Positions 50,433 to 62,284 of a stretch of DNA of 64,000 bases are shown here, in pieces. The number at the start of each line of letters is the position of its first letter. The first letter of the stretch is position 1. The notes beneath the pieces are model-generated. The model did no database searches. It was given only the letters and a program-made list of their open reading frames with translations, and had not been told where the DNA came from. Both the position numbers and the translations under genes were made by a program. This stretch comes from Eucalyptus grandis (taxonomy: Eukaryota > Streptophyta > Magnoliopsida > Myrtales > Myrtaceae): the NCBI RefSeq assembly GCF_016545825.1, contig NC_052614.1, positions 11,488,559 to 11,552,558 on the forward strand, written 5' to 3'.

Positions 50433-51214
50433 TCTAGTTCTTGATCACCTAAGGTAAATGGAGATATGTAAGAACGAGGTATACTGAGAAAACCGATCCA
50501 TGACAACAATCTATTTTTCAGTTAAGAAAAGTCCATAATGAAAGGATTTCTTAAAATTGGACTAGGAAAATAAAGACATGGGACGCCCCACAGGACGAAA
50601 TTTCCTAAACATGAACTAGGAAAATCCAAGACATAAATTGAAAACAAATTTCCAATTTTTATTTTCCAAATGATTCATTGTATGGCAATTCATTTGATTT
50701 CTAATTGACAAAGGAATTAAATCAATGATTCACCTAGATTGTCATGGACCGATCAAGAGTATGACAAAGTAAGTAAATTGCATTAATATGGGAATAGAAG
50801 ACTTACTTCACCAAGGAAAATCGATGGCAATCACATAGACATGCACATGAGATGTGAGGCTCGATTTCTACTCTAGACAGGCTTAACAAAGTGGAGCTAA
50901 GAGGATGGTCGACCGTTTGCAGTCTCGCATTAACATGTCGGGTCCCCCTAACTCCCCGGCTCGTCGAATGGAATGTCCAATAATCACGCAGTCTCGCGGA
51001 TATGGACAAACACATTCGACACCATGAAAGAAATTTCGGGGAAGAGAAGGTCAACCTCTACATAGCAATCTCGCTTTAGAGGAAGTATCATTCTCAACAC
51101 CATCCTAGAAGTTCTATCGCAGCCTAGGTCCGATCGCAGGTTGTGTGTGCAAATAGTGTGGTGCTAAAGCAATAAAGCATGCACAACAGTTTAAATGCAA
51201 ACAACACTTCTAAT
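50433..51214 (-). other. Leader of the Ogre/Tat-type element
   Basis: Non-coding stretch between the transposon insertion and the gag-like start. Short interrupted frames only. Together with 52149-52337 it would form the roughly 0.97-kb untranslated leader before the Mutator insertion. Confidence 0.4.
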
Positions 51215-51224
51215 CAGGAAAAAT

Positions 51225-52138
51225 GGGATAAGTACATTAATGGTGCCATAAGTTGAGTACGGCGCTCACTTTGGTGCCAAAAGTTTCCATCGGATCACTT
51301 AAGTGCCAAAAAATTTGAAAACGCTCACTTTGGTGTCAACTCCGACGAAATTGGCCGGAAATCCGACGTAGCATTTTTTTATTAATTTTTGACGCCGACG
51401 TGATTGTCGGAGAGCGGAGTCAGCATCCAAACACCAAAACGACGCCGTTTGGCATATTTCCCCCAACTTTGAAACCCTAATCCCCAAATTAAGAGAGAGG
51501 GAAGCTCGTCTTCATGTCTTCTTCTTCCTCAAAGACCCACACCAGCAACGGCACCGGCACGGCACCAGCAACAGCACCGGCAGCACACCAGCAACGACAC
51601 CAGCAACGCACTAGCAGTAGCAGCGCACTAGCAACCCCTTCGACCCATCTTCTTCCTCCTCCTCCTCCGCCCTCGCCTTCGATTTTTCCTGCAACAATTT
51701 CAGTCTCTCCTCTCTCACCTGGTCGAGCAACTACAATGGTGGCTGAGTGACGGTGGCCGAGCAGCGACGGTGGCCGAGCAGCGACGGTGGCCGAGCGACG
51801 GCGGGCGAATGACGGTGGCCGAGCGGCAGAAACCCTAATTTTTCCCCATGTGAGCTAAACGGCATCGTTTCCATGAAGCCATCCACGTAGGACAGCAAAA
51901 CGACGTCGTTTTCTTAAGGAGGACCGAAAACGACGTCATTTAAAGGCCTATCGATTTTTTTTTTTTTATAAAAAAAATCATTTTGGCCGGAATCTTTCGC
52001 CGGAGGCCGGAATCTTTCGCCAGTGGCACCAAAGTGAGTGTTTTTCCTCCGATTTGGCACTTAAGTGATCCGACGGAAACTTTTGGCACCAAAGTGAGCG
52101 CCGTACACAACTTATGGCACCATTAGTGTACTTATCCC
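51225..52138. mobile_element. Non-autonomous Mutator-like element (MULE), 914 bp
   Basis: The ends are long terminal inverted repeats: GGGATAAGTACATTAATGG on the left and, on the other strand, GGGATAAGTACACTAATGG on the right. High similarity continues for about 85 bp (CGGCGCTCACTTTGGTGCC). The element is flanked by a perfect 10-bp direct duplication, CAGGAAAAAT, at 51215-51224 and 52139-52148, in the 8-11 bp range of Mutator elements. The interior is GC-rich and holds a 78-codon plus-strand frame (51514-51750; Ser/Thr/Pro-rich) with CGACG(T/C)CGTTT-type repeats on both sides. No transposase, so it depended on another element. It sits in the leader of the gypsy element and is therefore younger than it. 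Confidence 0.88.
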
Positions 52139-52337
52139 CAGGAAAAATAAATCATTAATCTTAACACCTCCCTGCAAGACAATGGTTAGCAAAGACTACT
52201 CCCCTTATACCTCACATCTGCAAGAACATTTAACACCTTAGAAATGTTAGGGACATACCTGAGATCCTCGTTGCCAAACAAAAATATTTTTTAAAAAGAA
52301 AAATTGGCCTAAGTCCACTAAGTGTTTTAATACAAAT

Positions 52338-52357
52338 CCCCGGTGGAGTCGCCAAGC
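52338..52357 (-). promoter_or_regulatory. Primer-binding site of the Ogre/Tat-type element
   Basis: Directly after the LTR end the minus strand reads GCTTGGCGACTCCACCGGGG. TTGGCGACTC...GGGG is the sequence usually found next to the 5' LTR of Ogre/Tat elements and taken as their tRNA primer site. Confidence 0.55.
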
Positions 52358-53890
52358 TGTCGCGACCAATTTTTTTCGGGTTTCAACCACCTAGGGTTTG
52401 GCTAATGGATTGTTAAGCCTAGACTTAACTCAGGCTCTCCCAAGCCCATACCAATTCGCGACTTAGGTTCAAGTTCTTAACATGCAAATGATGTTTTAAT
52501 CAGGGGTCGCCACTAATCTATTTTTTGTGGGTCGATTAGAAACCCAAGTAAAATAATGGGAGATTTATTTTACTTCTACGAACCAGAGACTAAGGGTACG
52601 GGGACTTGGTTACACGAGATTTCTCTAATGCCCTTTCGGTACCATTTCTTTTTAATTTTTCAATTTTTTTTTTTTGCAAGCAGCTGATTTATTTTAACCT
52701 AAATTACTATCATGCAAATGTGGTGACCACACGGGTGCTCATCCATTATTTAAAACATTCAAATAATAAATCGCATCACACAAAGCAAGCAATCATTTCT
52801 TTTGGGATTTTCTTAAAAATTAGAATGATTTTATGAAAATGCATTTTTAAACCAAATGACTTAATCTTATTAATATGGAAATTTTAATTAAATGGGCCTA
52901 TTATGCAAATTAATTATTATGCACCTCATGACCTAACTTCATTAATTAACAAGTTATGATTAAATAATCCTATTATGCAAACTAGTTAACATGCACCTAG
53001 TATTTTTGCATTTTTTATATTGAAATTCAGAATTCATGAAAACCTTAATTAATCTATCTAAAAATGATAATTTTCTAATTTATTCTAGGGATTAGTTTGA
53101 CTTAAACCCTATCCTATCTTAGAAAGCTATTTTTTTGGGAAAATGAGATAATTAGAATATGCGAACATTATCTAAAACCCTAAAAATATTTAGGTTCAAC
53201 CCTAACTTATTCCTAAAAATGCAATCTTAAAAATGCAATCCTAAGAAAATCCTAATTTGTTAAACCTACATGCTTGATTTACTAAACCTATATACTCATG
53301 CAGAATTTTTTTTTTTTATCTTATGATTTTTTAGTTTTTTTTTTAAGAGATAAGTAATTATTAAATCTAAACTATCAACAAAATCAAGCAAGAAAGGATC
53401 AAAATAATCGAAAAAATAACATGTTGTCTCACAGGTCAAATTAACGGTTATTCTAACCCTAGTTATCACAGCAGAGAGATCAAAATAATTACAAATCTGA
53501 TCCGAAGTCTTACGGACCAGATTAAATAATTCTTGTGATTTAACAATTAAAATCTCACTAAGAAAGCCCAATAATTAAAATAATTAAAAAAATGATCCAA
53601 TGTCTCTTGGATCAAATTAATAATTATAATAATTCCAGACAAAATCCCCGCGGATAATACATACTAAATTCACTAATATTAACATCAAATATTACAACTT
53701 AAATAGATAAAGTAAAATGAGATCAAATAGAACAAACTAAATAAAAGAAAAAAAGCTAAACCACCTAAAGAAAGAGGGGCTTGCTTTGCGGCGTTGATGG
53801 GTGCCGGACAGACGGTGGCCGGCGTCGGGGTGCTGCGCAGGTCGGCGACGGCAAGGTGGCGCGGGAGGTGCAGGCACGGGCGTTGGGTCG

Positions 53891-54106
53891 AGCAGCGAGA
53901 GGGCTCGCGGGCGTTGCGGGTCGCAGACTGCTGCACAGCGATGCTCGCGGGTGCTGGTGCGCGGAGCAGCGAGAGGGCTCGCGGGCGTTGCGGGTCGCAG
54001 CTGCGCGCACGCGATGCTCGCGAGTGCTGGTGCGCGGCAGCGAGAGGGCTCGCGGGCGTTGCGGGTCGCAGCTGCTGCACAACGATGCTCGCGGGTGCTT
54101 GGTGCG
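53891..54106. repeat. GC-rich minisatellite inside the LTR, period 71-74 bp
   Basis: GCAGCGAGAGGGCTCGCGGG starts near 53892, 53966 and 54037, each followed by CGTTGCGGGTCGCAG and GATGCTCGCG(G/A)GTGCT. Three units. The repeats and high GC explain the long overlapping open frames here. Confidence 0.85.
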
Positions 54107-54815
54107 TGGAGCGGGGCGGATGTCGGGCGAGACCGGCGGAGGGCGATTTGCAGAGGTCCGTCATGTACGGATCGGGACCTGCTATCTTTGGGGCCACGAC
54201 GCGTCAAGCACGGCAAGAGCAAGGAGATCGGCAAGCGCCGGGGTCGCGAGTCGCAACGATGGTGGTGAGCGGTGGCGTCGGGGTGAGCTCGCGGGTGCGA
54301 GCGCGGCGGCGTCGGTTGCGCAGAGGTGGAGTCGCGTTGGTTGAGGTGCGACGAGTGCCGGGCGGTTCGAGACCCGATCGTCGGACTGCTGGCGTTGGGT
54401 TCGCGGATCGCGGTGGTGCTCGTGCGGAGATGCGGTGGGCCGGGGTGAGGCGGTTCAGTGCGGCGACCGCAGCGGACGAACGGGTGAGCTGCTGCGACGC
54501 GCGGGTGCGAGGCGGGGTAGCCCGCGGACGAACGACGATAGGTCGGAGGAAACACCGATGCGGTGGCCGGCGTGGAATCTCGTGGATCGGAGGCGCAGCG
54601 AATCGGGCAGCGAGAGGAACAGCGAGGAAGATGAACAGTATGAGTCAAATCAGCCTTTTTACTTTACCTTTTCTCCTCTCTCTCTCTCTCTCACGTTCGA
54701 CTTTTCCTTTTTTTTTTTTTTCTGCAGTTTTTTTACTGCGAAGCAAAACCTCCCTTGACCTACCATTCTGAATTTTTCTCCAAGAAGCTCCCCGGATGAA
54801 GAGAAGGCCACCCCC

Positions 54816-54822
54816 ATTTATA
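54816..54822 (-). promoter_or_regulatory. TATA box of the Ogre/Tat-type LTR
   Basis: TATAAAT on the minus strand in CTCTATAAATGGGGGTGG, about 630 bp into the LTR, orientation matching the element. Confidence 0.5.
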
Positions 54823-55452
54823 GAGTGAAAACTTAGTCTGCTCAACCTACGAAGATCTGCATAACAACTCAATCGCTGAAGATCTTCTTTCGAGATTATT
54901 GTGTATGCTGACTCACTCGGCCATTGAAATCATCTATTAAAATCTTCAAAGCTGACTCGCTCGACTATTGAAGATTTTATATGCTGACTCAGCGATTGAA
55001 GATAAATTGGAATTTTTTTTGTGAAGATTTTTCAAATAATTCACTTTAGATAAAACTCTATTATCCAATTCTAAAATCTTTCGAGATATCCATCCGCAAC
55101 AAAATATTTTAGAATATTCCTTATCCTCCTTAATATTCCCAACTTTAAGATTACAGTGCAATTTTTTAATTTCCAAAAATCATCATAATATCGCATCAAA
55201 TCTTAAATTTTCACAAGATAATTAATTAAACACGACGGGCTTGGGTTAATTTTCTTCATGGGCTTAGTCCAGCCTGTTAATTTAAAACCCAAAACCACTG
55301 ATTCAACCCATCCACCACCGGTCCAAGAAATGCAAATAAATAAAAAATAAATGCACCTACAACTAAATGCTATGCAATTAATTAATTAATTAATCCATAA
55401 TTTCTTAATGCAATAAATGACTAAATGGGTAGCCAAAATTTAGGTGTCAACA

Positions 55453-55828
55453 ACACTATTTGGGTAGCAATGACATATTGCTAGATGTCAATTATGGCTT
55501 ATAGGACCCAAAGATTAATTGGGACAATAGGGATGAACCTAGGGATGTCACACACCATAAATAATTAGGATAATAGGGAACAAGAGAGAAATATTGTTGC
55601 AAATGTGTTTGTAATTACTGCAATCGAATTGAGTCGATTTGAAATTAAATTAACCGAGATTTAATTTAATTTGTATTATAATCATGAGCCTACTTGCATA
55701 TGATGCACATGCATGCCCAAAGTGAATACATGTTAATGTATCATAAATGCACACACAAAGTTTATGTTTCTTTTATTTTTGGTTTTAGGAATTGATTAAT
55801 TAATTATTTAATTAAATAAATTATGCAC
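55453..55828. other. Intergenic, AT-rich
   Basis: No frame or clear repeat. May be part of an LTR whose TATA and hairpins follow at 55829-56070. Confidence 0.35.
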
Positions 55829-56054
55829 ACAGTCAGCAATTGTTGCTGACCGTGTACAATTGATGACCGTGTAATACATATATATAAAGAGAGACTTCAT
55901 CGTGCATGAATGGTCAGCAATTGTTGACCATTGACTCATGCACGATGCAATGGTCAGCAATTTCTGACCATTCCCTCATGCACGATCATCGTGCATGAGC
56001 AACCGTCATGCACAATCGTGCATAAGCAAACGATCAGCAACCGTTGCTGATTCA
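55829..56054. repeat. Cluster of inverted repeats (hairpins) around TATA motifs
   Basis: Successive hairpins: 55827-55855 (13-bp stem, one mismatch, around GTCAGCAA-TTG-TTGCTGAC); 55909-55932 (AATGGTCA/TGACCATT); 55949-55972 (AATGGTCAG/CTGACCATT); 55976-55998 (TCATGCACGAT-C-ATCGTGCATGA, an 11-bp perfect stem); 56008-56023 (ATGCAC/GTGCAT); 56032-56050 (ATCAGCAA/TTGCTGAT). Two word families recur, GGTCAGCAA and CATGCACGAT. TATA-like TATATATAAAG lies at about 55879-55889 and TATATATAAAA at about 56057-56067. Confidence 0.8.
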
Positions 56055-56537
56055 AGTATATATAAAATTTAAAATGCCACAATGAGGACATAAAGAAAGG
56101 TTGTTGAAAATAGAGCAAAGCGTGCGTGTTCTTGTGTTTTTTTTTTTTTTAGACGAAAGAAAGAAGAGTGTTCTCTTGTTCGGGTCATGACTAAAACATC
56201 AAGGATACAACGGATTGTCTCCACGAGATTGTTAGCATGATCATAGTGGTTGTCACGCCCCGATCCACGAGTGTGCGCCCATCCCTCCATGGTTGATTAA
56301 ATAGCGACGTCTCAGGACACATTGTTGATTTTAAATGCACATGCAGAAGCATATATATAATCCCTAGATAATAAAATAATAGGATATGAAAATATGACCA
56401 AATTTCAAACTTTTGAAACAACCACACTATATACAATGCAAACCATAACGTATGTATTGCACAAGTTGGTCTAGGTATATAAAAACATATACACCACAGT
56501 AGGTTCTCAAACAGGGGGCGAGGTCTCACAACCACAA

Positions 56538-56940
56538 CTACTCCTCATCACTAAATTCTTCATACTCCGCCTCCTCGTCTCCATTTGAGCTGTTTGTCGA
56601 GTACACCGGAGACTCTGACTCTTCGAGCGCTAGATTATTCGCATCTTCTATAGCTCCACCCTCAGGGTTGCGGTACCCTTACCAAAGGCAGCCTTCAAAA
56701 CATACCAAGGTACATCAAATTCCGGCACAGAGCTCTCCCTTCGCCCATCATGATAATGACGATACCATAACCGATACTTATGAGGTACCTTATAAAGGTC
56801 ACCCTGTCAACCCAGATGGTGGATTTCACCAGTACATACTCTAGTCCTTCAAGGTGAGGGTGTATCGGGAGGTGATAACCTATCTCTATGATCTCCTTAG
56901 GTATACGAAAATGCATAGGAGGGGGTGGAGGTGCTGTCAT
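56538..56940 (-). pseudogene. Unrecognised small protein frame inside copy B (frameshifted)
   Basis: Starts at an ATG (56940) with MTAPPPPPMHFRIPKEI and runs 81 codons (HPHLEGLEYVLVKSTIWV, RYLISIGYGIVIIMMGEG) before a stop. After one or two small frameshifts the reading continues (DVPWYVLKAAFGKGTATL) and ends in an acidic tail (GDEEAEYEEFSDEE) before TAG at 56538-56540. The proline start, mixed core and acidic end look like a real small protein of about 130 residues. I do not recognise the family. It lies between the minisatellite and the end of the element, where gag is sometimes found. Confidence 0.4.
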
Positions 56941-57089
56941 CTACGGACCATAAATGTTGTCCCTCAATTCCATCCTACAAATTAATTTCATTTACAGATG
57001 CTTCAAATCACATCACTCAATCAATTCACAATATCAAATCAAATCATTGATCCATCGACCTAGTTGATTACGTGTCATCACGACCTTCT

Positions 57090-57420
57090 CATGGTCAGCC
57101 CACTCACTACTATCTATAAATCCACTTGTAATAGGACTGCTCGCTCTAAGTTGATATATAGATAGTATAGATTTCATTAAGCTGATAAATAGTGTACTGC
57201 TCTCATTAAGCTGACATATCAAACCCTTGAGTTAATATAGTACACTAATTAGGCTCTCTCTAAGCTAATCATATTGCTCTCACTAAGCTGATTTAAATAT
57301 ACTGCTCTCACTAAGCTAACATATCAGAGCCCGTAGGTTGATATAGTATACTGGTATACTGCTCTCAATCTAAGCTGACATATCGCCCGTAGGTTGATAT
57401 AGTATACTATCTCGAACCAT
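57090..57420. repeat. Degenerate minisatellite in copy B
   Basis: Irregular repeats of (A)CTGCTCTCA(C/T)TAAGCTGA(C)ATATC and CCCGTAGGTTGATATAGTATACT, about 25 and 50 bp long, in at least six copies. Confidence 0.8.
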
Positions 57421-57739
57421 ACAATCAATTTCCCATTTTTATCATATCCGATAAAAATACACATGTGTAGGTACACGGCCAGCCTTAGCCAAAATATAAG
57501 GTTTTCACTTTTGAACATTCCACTATTTTCAACAGTCCCAAAATAAATTTATGGCGCTGTAGACCGACGCCCAGTAATTTTCCACTCAATTACCAAAATT
57601 ATTCAATTTTTGGAATAAATTCCCACAAACACTAATTGCACTCAATTTGCATAATCAGGTACTCAAGTAAATAAACAAAGAGCACCACTGCAATCCACAT
57701 GAAATTTCGATCGCTGACTATCCTAGTCTAATTTTCGAT

Positions 57740-57771
57740 AATTAATTAATTAATTAATTAATTAATTAATT
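57740..57771. repeat. (ATTA)n microsatellite
   Basis: Uninterrupted ATTA repeat, eight units. Confidence 0.95.
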
Positions 57772-58015
57772 ACATAAAATATTAAATAAATGCTAATAAT
57801 CCAATTTAGGCCTGTAATGTCTAATTGGACACCAAAACGAATCCGGAAAATTTCCGAGATTCGTTCAATAAATACTAGAGATTATTCACTAGCTAATAAC
57901 ACTAACTAACCACCTAACATGCATCGGTAAAGCACTAAATTAATTACTCTAATCTAATCAATTAACCTAATCACATTTAATTAAATCTAATCAACCCCTA
58001 AGCATCATTAACCTA

Positions 58016-58687
58016 CTAAACGAGGTTTAATGAGTTAAACTTACTTGTTCGACGAGTGGTTCGGATCAAATCAGCGAGAACGTTGTGGGGGTCACTTCTC
58101 TCCAAAGCAGGCCTAGGTTTCGGGGTTGGGAACCACCTCAAAATAGACCCGGAACAGTGCTGGAAACCCACTTTTCTGCTCGTTGTTTGCTGCTGGTTGA
58201 GGGCGGATCTGGGGTCGATTGAGGTGTGCAAGGGCCGGCAACGGCTAGGCGGAGATTCAGCGACTGAGGTGGGGGTACACAGTGGTCCACGGTGGCTAGA
58301 CAGCTCCGACTTGACTCCACCAGTCACGAGACAACAACTGGGATAGCGAGAACCACGGCTAAATGGCAGTGAGGCACGAGGGCTAGCGAGCGCTCAGGAG
58401 CAGCGAGCGATGGCGTCGGTGTGCGGTCCGGTGAGTGGTGTGGTTGCTCTGGTGGCCTCTTGGCTTGCTGCTGGGGTATGAAGCTTTCAAGGCACACCAA
58501 GGAGGCTGGCCAAACGGTTAGAGGAGAGAGGAAGGAGAGAGGGACAAGCTTTGGCTTTGGTGGGGTCTCTTTGGATAAATTTTCCAATTCTGTCTCTTTG
58601 ACCATCCCCCACCACCAGCATCTCCTTGGCTCTCCTTCAGCCAATAATGCACCCCCTACAACCTTTAAAATGGTCCATTTTGGCTAG
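58016..58687. other. GC-richer leader-like part of copy B, no supported gene
   Basis: Open frames of 60-107 codons exist on both strands and overlap one another, which is expected from composition. The position corresponds to 61640-62650 in copy C. A GTAAGT donor-like site on the minus strand lies near 58045. Confidence 0.4.
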
Positions 58688-59029
58688 GCAAGGGGGAAAG
58701 CTACGAATTTGCTGAGTTTCTCCCTCAATTGGACTCTTATTCTCACTTAATTCAATCCAATTCGACCTCAATAAATCCTGTTGTTAAGTCTTCAAAAAAA
58801 TTGATATTTTTCCTTACTAATACAACCCACTTGCTTTCCAATTTTATGATCAAAGGCGATCCCTGCCTTTTTCTAAGCAAAGGCGGCCATGTGACAACTT
58901 TTTCTCAAAAAGTCTCGAGTTGCAAAAAAAAATTTCTGAGACTGAGTTGACGCTCCTAGAATTTCTTGTGATATGACATAATCTTTGATTTTTGAAATCG
59001 GACTCAAATTTGTGGTTAATTTTGAAAAT

Positions 59030-59976
59030 GCTAATATAAACACCTAGATGGGGTGAATATGTATTAAAGAAGTTTTTGCAAAACTTAATAACTTAATTCA
59101 ACTTATATGAAAACGATAGACTGAAGATATATAAGATTGAAAAGCTGATATATAAGACTGGGAATTAAGTAAAAAGATTAGGGAAAGAAAATTGAAACAC
59201 AATGTTTATAGTGGTTCGGCTTAGACCAAACCTACGTCTACTTTCCCGCACTGAAAGCCCACTGGCTGGATTCCACTAAGAACCAAAAGAGATTATACAG
59301 TAACACGTCCTTGATTCCACAGTGTAGAGACTCTACTACACTTCCTCAAGGTCTCACAAGTATTTGATCTCTCTTTTGAGTACAGTTTAAGCTCAACAAA
59401 TTGTAACAGCAAAGAACTAAAAGTTTCAGACTTCGAAATTTCTCTTTCACACACACTATCGAATAACTTGAGCATCCTCCTTATATACTTCTCCATGCCA
59501 TCATAACCGTTGGCACCTTCCAAATGAGTTCTTCCAATCTTTCCATTGGATAGAATCAATTCAGAAGATCTCGAGTTATTTAAGGAATGTGATGATAGCT
59601 CACCAATCCTGCTCATCCATACAATCAGGATCTAGGTTTCCATAAGTAGAACCTTTCAAGTATACTTCGCCAATCAATAGATCTAAATATTCAAATTGAT
59701 TTCAATAAGAATAATTGATCACGAGATGTTATCTCCAGCAGTGAGATATTCTTCAACCGTACAAACCAAATCCTTAAAGATATATTTGTATCTAAATAAG
59801 TCTTCTTCATCGGATAAATCTTTTCTTCGACGGTTTTGAAACTATCAGTGAGGGTAGACTTTAAATCTTGAGTCTGGAGGTCTTCAGACTTTGATGATAG
59901 AGTCTGCAAGTCTTCAGACTAGACTGATGGAAACGTTTTGTCAACTTCAAAACAAATAAGGAAGTTTTCTCCAACA
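59030..59976 (-). mobile_element. 3' LTR of a SIRE/Maximus-like Ty1/copia element
   Basis: On the minus strand the LTR starts TGTTGGAGAAAACTTCC just after a purine tract (AAAAAATTGGGAGA, 59979-59991), the normal polypurine tract/3' LTR junction. A TATA box (TATATAA, 59481-59487) and, near 59230, the word AGTAGACGTAGG with neighbouring CGAACCACTATAAAC-type sequence are typical of SIRE/Maximus LTRs. The downstream end, near 59030, is estimated from where copy B resumes. Confidence 0.6.
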
Positions 59977-60815
59977 ATCTCCCAATTTTTTATGGTGACA
60001 AAACTTTCCCACAGATTTGGACACTTTGACATGCAAAACAACACTTAAGCAAACCAAGATTTCTTATAAAAGATAATTAAAGATTAGGATATGGATAGTA
60101 GCGATTATGTAACCACAAAAAACATATTAGTCCTGTAAAAGCAACTATCATTACCATAATCAATAACATAGCTTAAGTTACTTGCAAGCATTAACAGTCC
60201 AAACCAGTCCAAATCAAGACCACACCAGACAAAAGATAAGTCCAAACAAAAAGTCATCAAAAAGTCAAAAGTCATCAAATCTCAAATCTGCATCATAAAA
60301 CTTCTCCCCCTCCCCTTTGTCAAAGAAGTGGAGAACAAATGAAATAGAGTTGGTTGAAAATGGAGTCAAAATCATGGCTGTTTGGGAAGGCGAACAAGCT
60401 TGAATTCTCCCATAGAATGCATTGTCTTCTCAAGCCTTTCAAAACTCTACTTCAGTGACTAAAAATCTTCACTCAGCACAACAGACTGTACTTGAATCTT
60501 TAGGGCATTCAACTGGTCATGCAGAGACACTGAAGTGGCCTTAAAAGCATTCTTGAGATCCTGCATCTCATATCCCATAGCATATTGTTGTTTCCTGATG
60601 TCCAATAGAATCTCCAACAGTCTTGAAAAGTCTGCTGTTTGAGCGTTGCATCACTAGGATCGCGGAGTCAATTCCAAGGATTTTGAGAATGGATGGAGCT
60701 TTAGATAATTATCCCCCATGATTATCTTCTAGGTAATTCGAGGCATAGACATCCTCTGGGTCTACTGCAGAACGACTTACATCACTAGCAAATAAAGGTG
60801 AAGAAATACATTTTG
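59977..60815 (-). pseudogene. 3' internal region of the SIRE/Maximus-like element
   Basis: Minus-strand sequence leading to the polypurine tract. Includes GACAAAGGGGAGGGGGAGAAG near 60300, the purine-rich stretch normally found in this group after RNase H. No intact frame. The junction with copy C is near 60815. Confidence 0.5.
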
Positions 60816-61941
60816 GTCCAAGAATCGACTTCTCGACCGTGCTTATCTTTAGGGATCATTATGGCATAGTTAAAATCGAATTAAAATTAGAAATAGGTCG
60901 GTTTGACTAAGATGAATGACCGATCGTGGGTGACTCTACTAAATTGGAAGGCTCTCGTCGACCGGCACTAATTTGATTTTACTGTCGTTTTGGTGCCCTA
61001 TGTCTGTATTTGAATCCTCGAGATTCTCACGACAATCGAGAGTCACCAATGTGTCGAGTGGGTTCATCGTGGCTCGAAGAAAATCGACCACGGGTCATTT
61101 GTCCCAAAAAGTTCTGAAAACTACCTGGTAGCCTAGGTCACACTAAAAACGCGCTTGAGTGAAATTAACTGTCAATCTGAGTCCGATTTCGAAACCGAAG
61201 TTTCTGTCATATCATAATAAATTCTAGGGATGTCGACTCAGTTTCAGAAGATTTTTTGGAGATTCCGAGATTTTTACGGAGAATCGATTCGGACGTCACA
61301 GAAATTAGCGAAAAATTGGATTAGCTAAATTGATTGGATTTTTGGCCTCTTTATCGGACTTTTGGATGTCGGGACATACAGAAAATTTTACAAGATTTAT
61401 CTTCGTTGAGATTGGACCTCGATTTGGAGATTTAAGTGAAGAATAGAAGATAATTTGCTGGATTTCGGAATAAGGCATGAGGCGGCAAATTTTGGCTTCA
61501 AACTTGATTTAATGGTGGAATTTACTTGATAAAAAGTAAGTAGGGACATTAGGATATGTTTGGGGGTTTGAGGGGACAAAACAATCAATGGAAGGGATAG
61601 AATTGGTGGGCTCCCTCTTTCGGGCAGCTTCTTCAACAAGTCAAGGCCGCCGACGTCCTCTTGGGCACATTTGCTCCTCCTTTCATTTTGGGGCTGTTTT
61701 GCAAAACCACTAAAAACCCTCTCTGCCGCCTCCTTGTTGTTTCACTGCGCCCACAAAGACCGAAGCCAGCGAAGCCGCGTCTTCCCTCCTGCCAACTCGC
61801 CCTCTCCCCACTTTGGTTCGTTTCTCTCTACCGCGTGCGTCCGTTTCTCCATCCGCCATCTGCCCCCACCTTGGTTCTGCTCCTCCATGAAGAATTGTTT
61901 GGCCGAGTCAACAAAACTAGTAGGTTTTCCTCATAGTTGAC

Positions 61942-61946
<5 letters not shown>

Positions 61947-61982
<36 letters not shown>
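61947..61982. repeat. (CT)n microsatellite
   Basis: About 18 CT units. Confidence 0.97.
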
Positions 61983-61986
<4 letters not shown>

Positions 61987-62284
61987 GCCCTCAATCCACG
62001 CGTCTTCATCTTCAACTACACGAGGTCATCGACCGGAGCAGCTTCTGCTTTGCTGTTTCTTTCTTCACATCTCTCGAAGCCAGCGAATTCGTGCGCCATC
62101 TCCCCTGCCCATTCGGCCATCTGCTTAACCCATGCGTCCTCCAGCAAATCTCACGGCCCAACTCAGCTTGTGGATCCATTCTAGCTGCAGCAAACCAAAT
62201 CAAGGACCGCCTGCAGCTCCATTGATCTCGTCTTCCACCGAAGTCGACCGAGGCCAATAGTCCTTTCCGTTTCTTTGCCGTGGC

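Larger units (their letters stand above)
52358..55452 (-). mobile_element. 5' LTR of an Ogre/Tat-like Ty3/gypsy element, 3.1 kb
   Basis: On the minus strand the segment starts TGTTGACACCTAAATTTTGG and ends GGTCGCGACA, the conventional TG...CA of this group, and is followed by the primer site and a gag-like start. The TATA box (CTATAAAT, 54816-54822) is on the same strand. It contains a GC-rich tandem-repeat island (53780-54650) giving long open frames on both strands (303 codons minus, 325 codons plus) that look compositional, not coding. The rest is AT-rich. No matching 3' LTR lies in the window, so the element is truncated or its other end has decayed near 48-50 kb. Confidence 0.7.
56246..59026 (-). 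mobile_element. LTR-like dispersed element, copy B
   Basis: Minus-strand copy of the family seen at 21460 (A) and 60826 (C). The conserved block is at 59026-58893 (CTAGAATTTCTTGTGATATGAC; AAAGTCTCGAGTT). A GC-rich part (58680-58060) and an AT-rich part with the word AGGTGGTTAGT (near 57910) parallel those of copy C. It ends on the minus strand with CGGGGCGTGACA at 56246, an LTR-end-like sequence. It contains a minisatellite and a small open frame. The 5' end is cut where the copia LTR begins. Confidence 0.5.

Noticed and set aside
54645..54872. 75-codon minus-strand frame as a gene
   Set aside because: Lies across the LTR TATA region and ends in a GA-rich low-complexity tract.
57090..57420. 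CRISPR-like short repeats
   Set aside because: Irregular minisatellite without regular unique spacers, in a eukaryotic retroelement context.
58016..58687. Plus- and minus-strand frames of 88-107 codons as genes
   Set aside because: They overlap in antisense, have no domain, and sit in the leader-like part of copy B.
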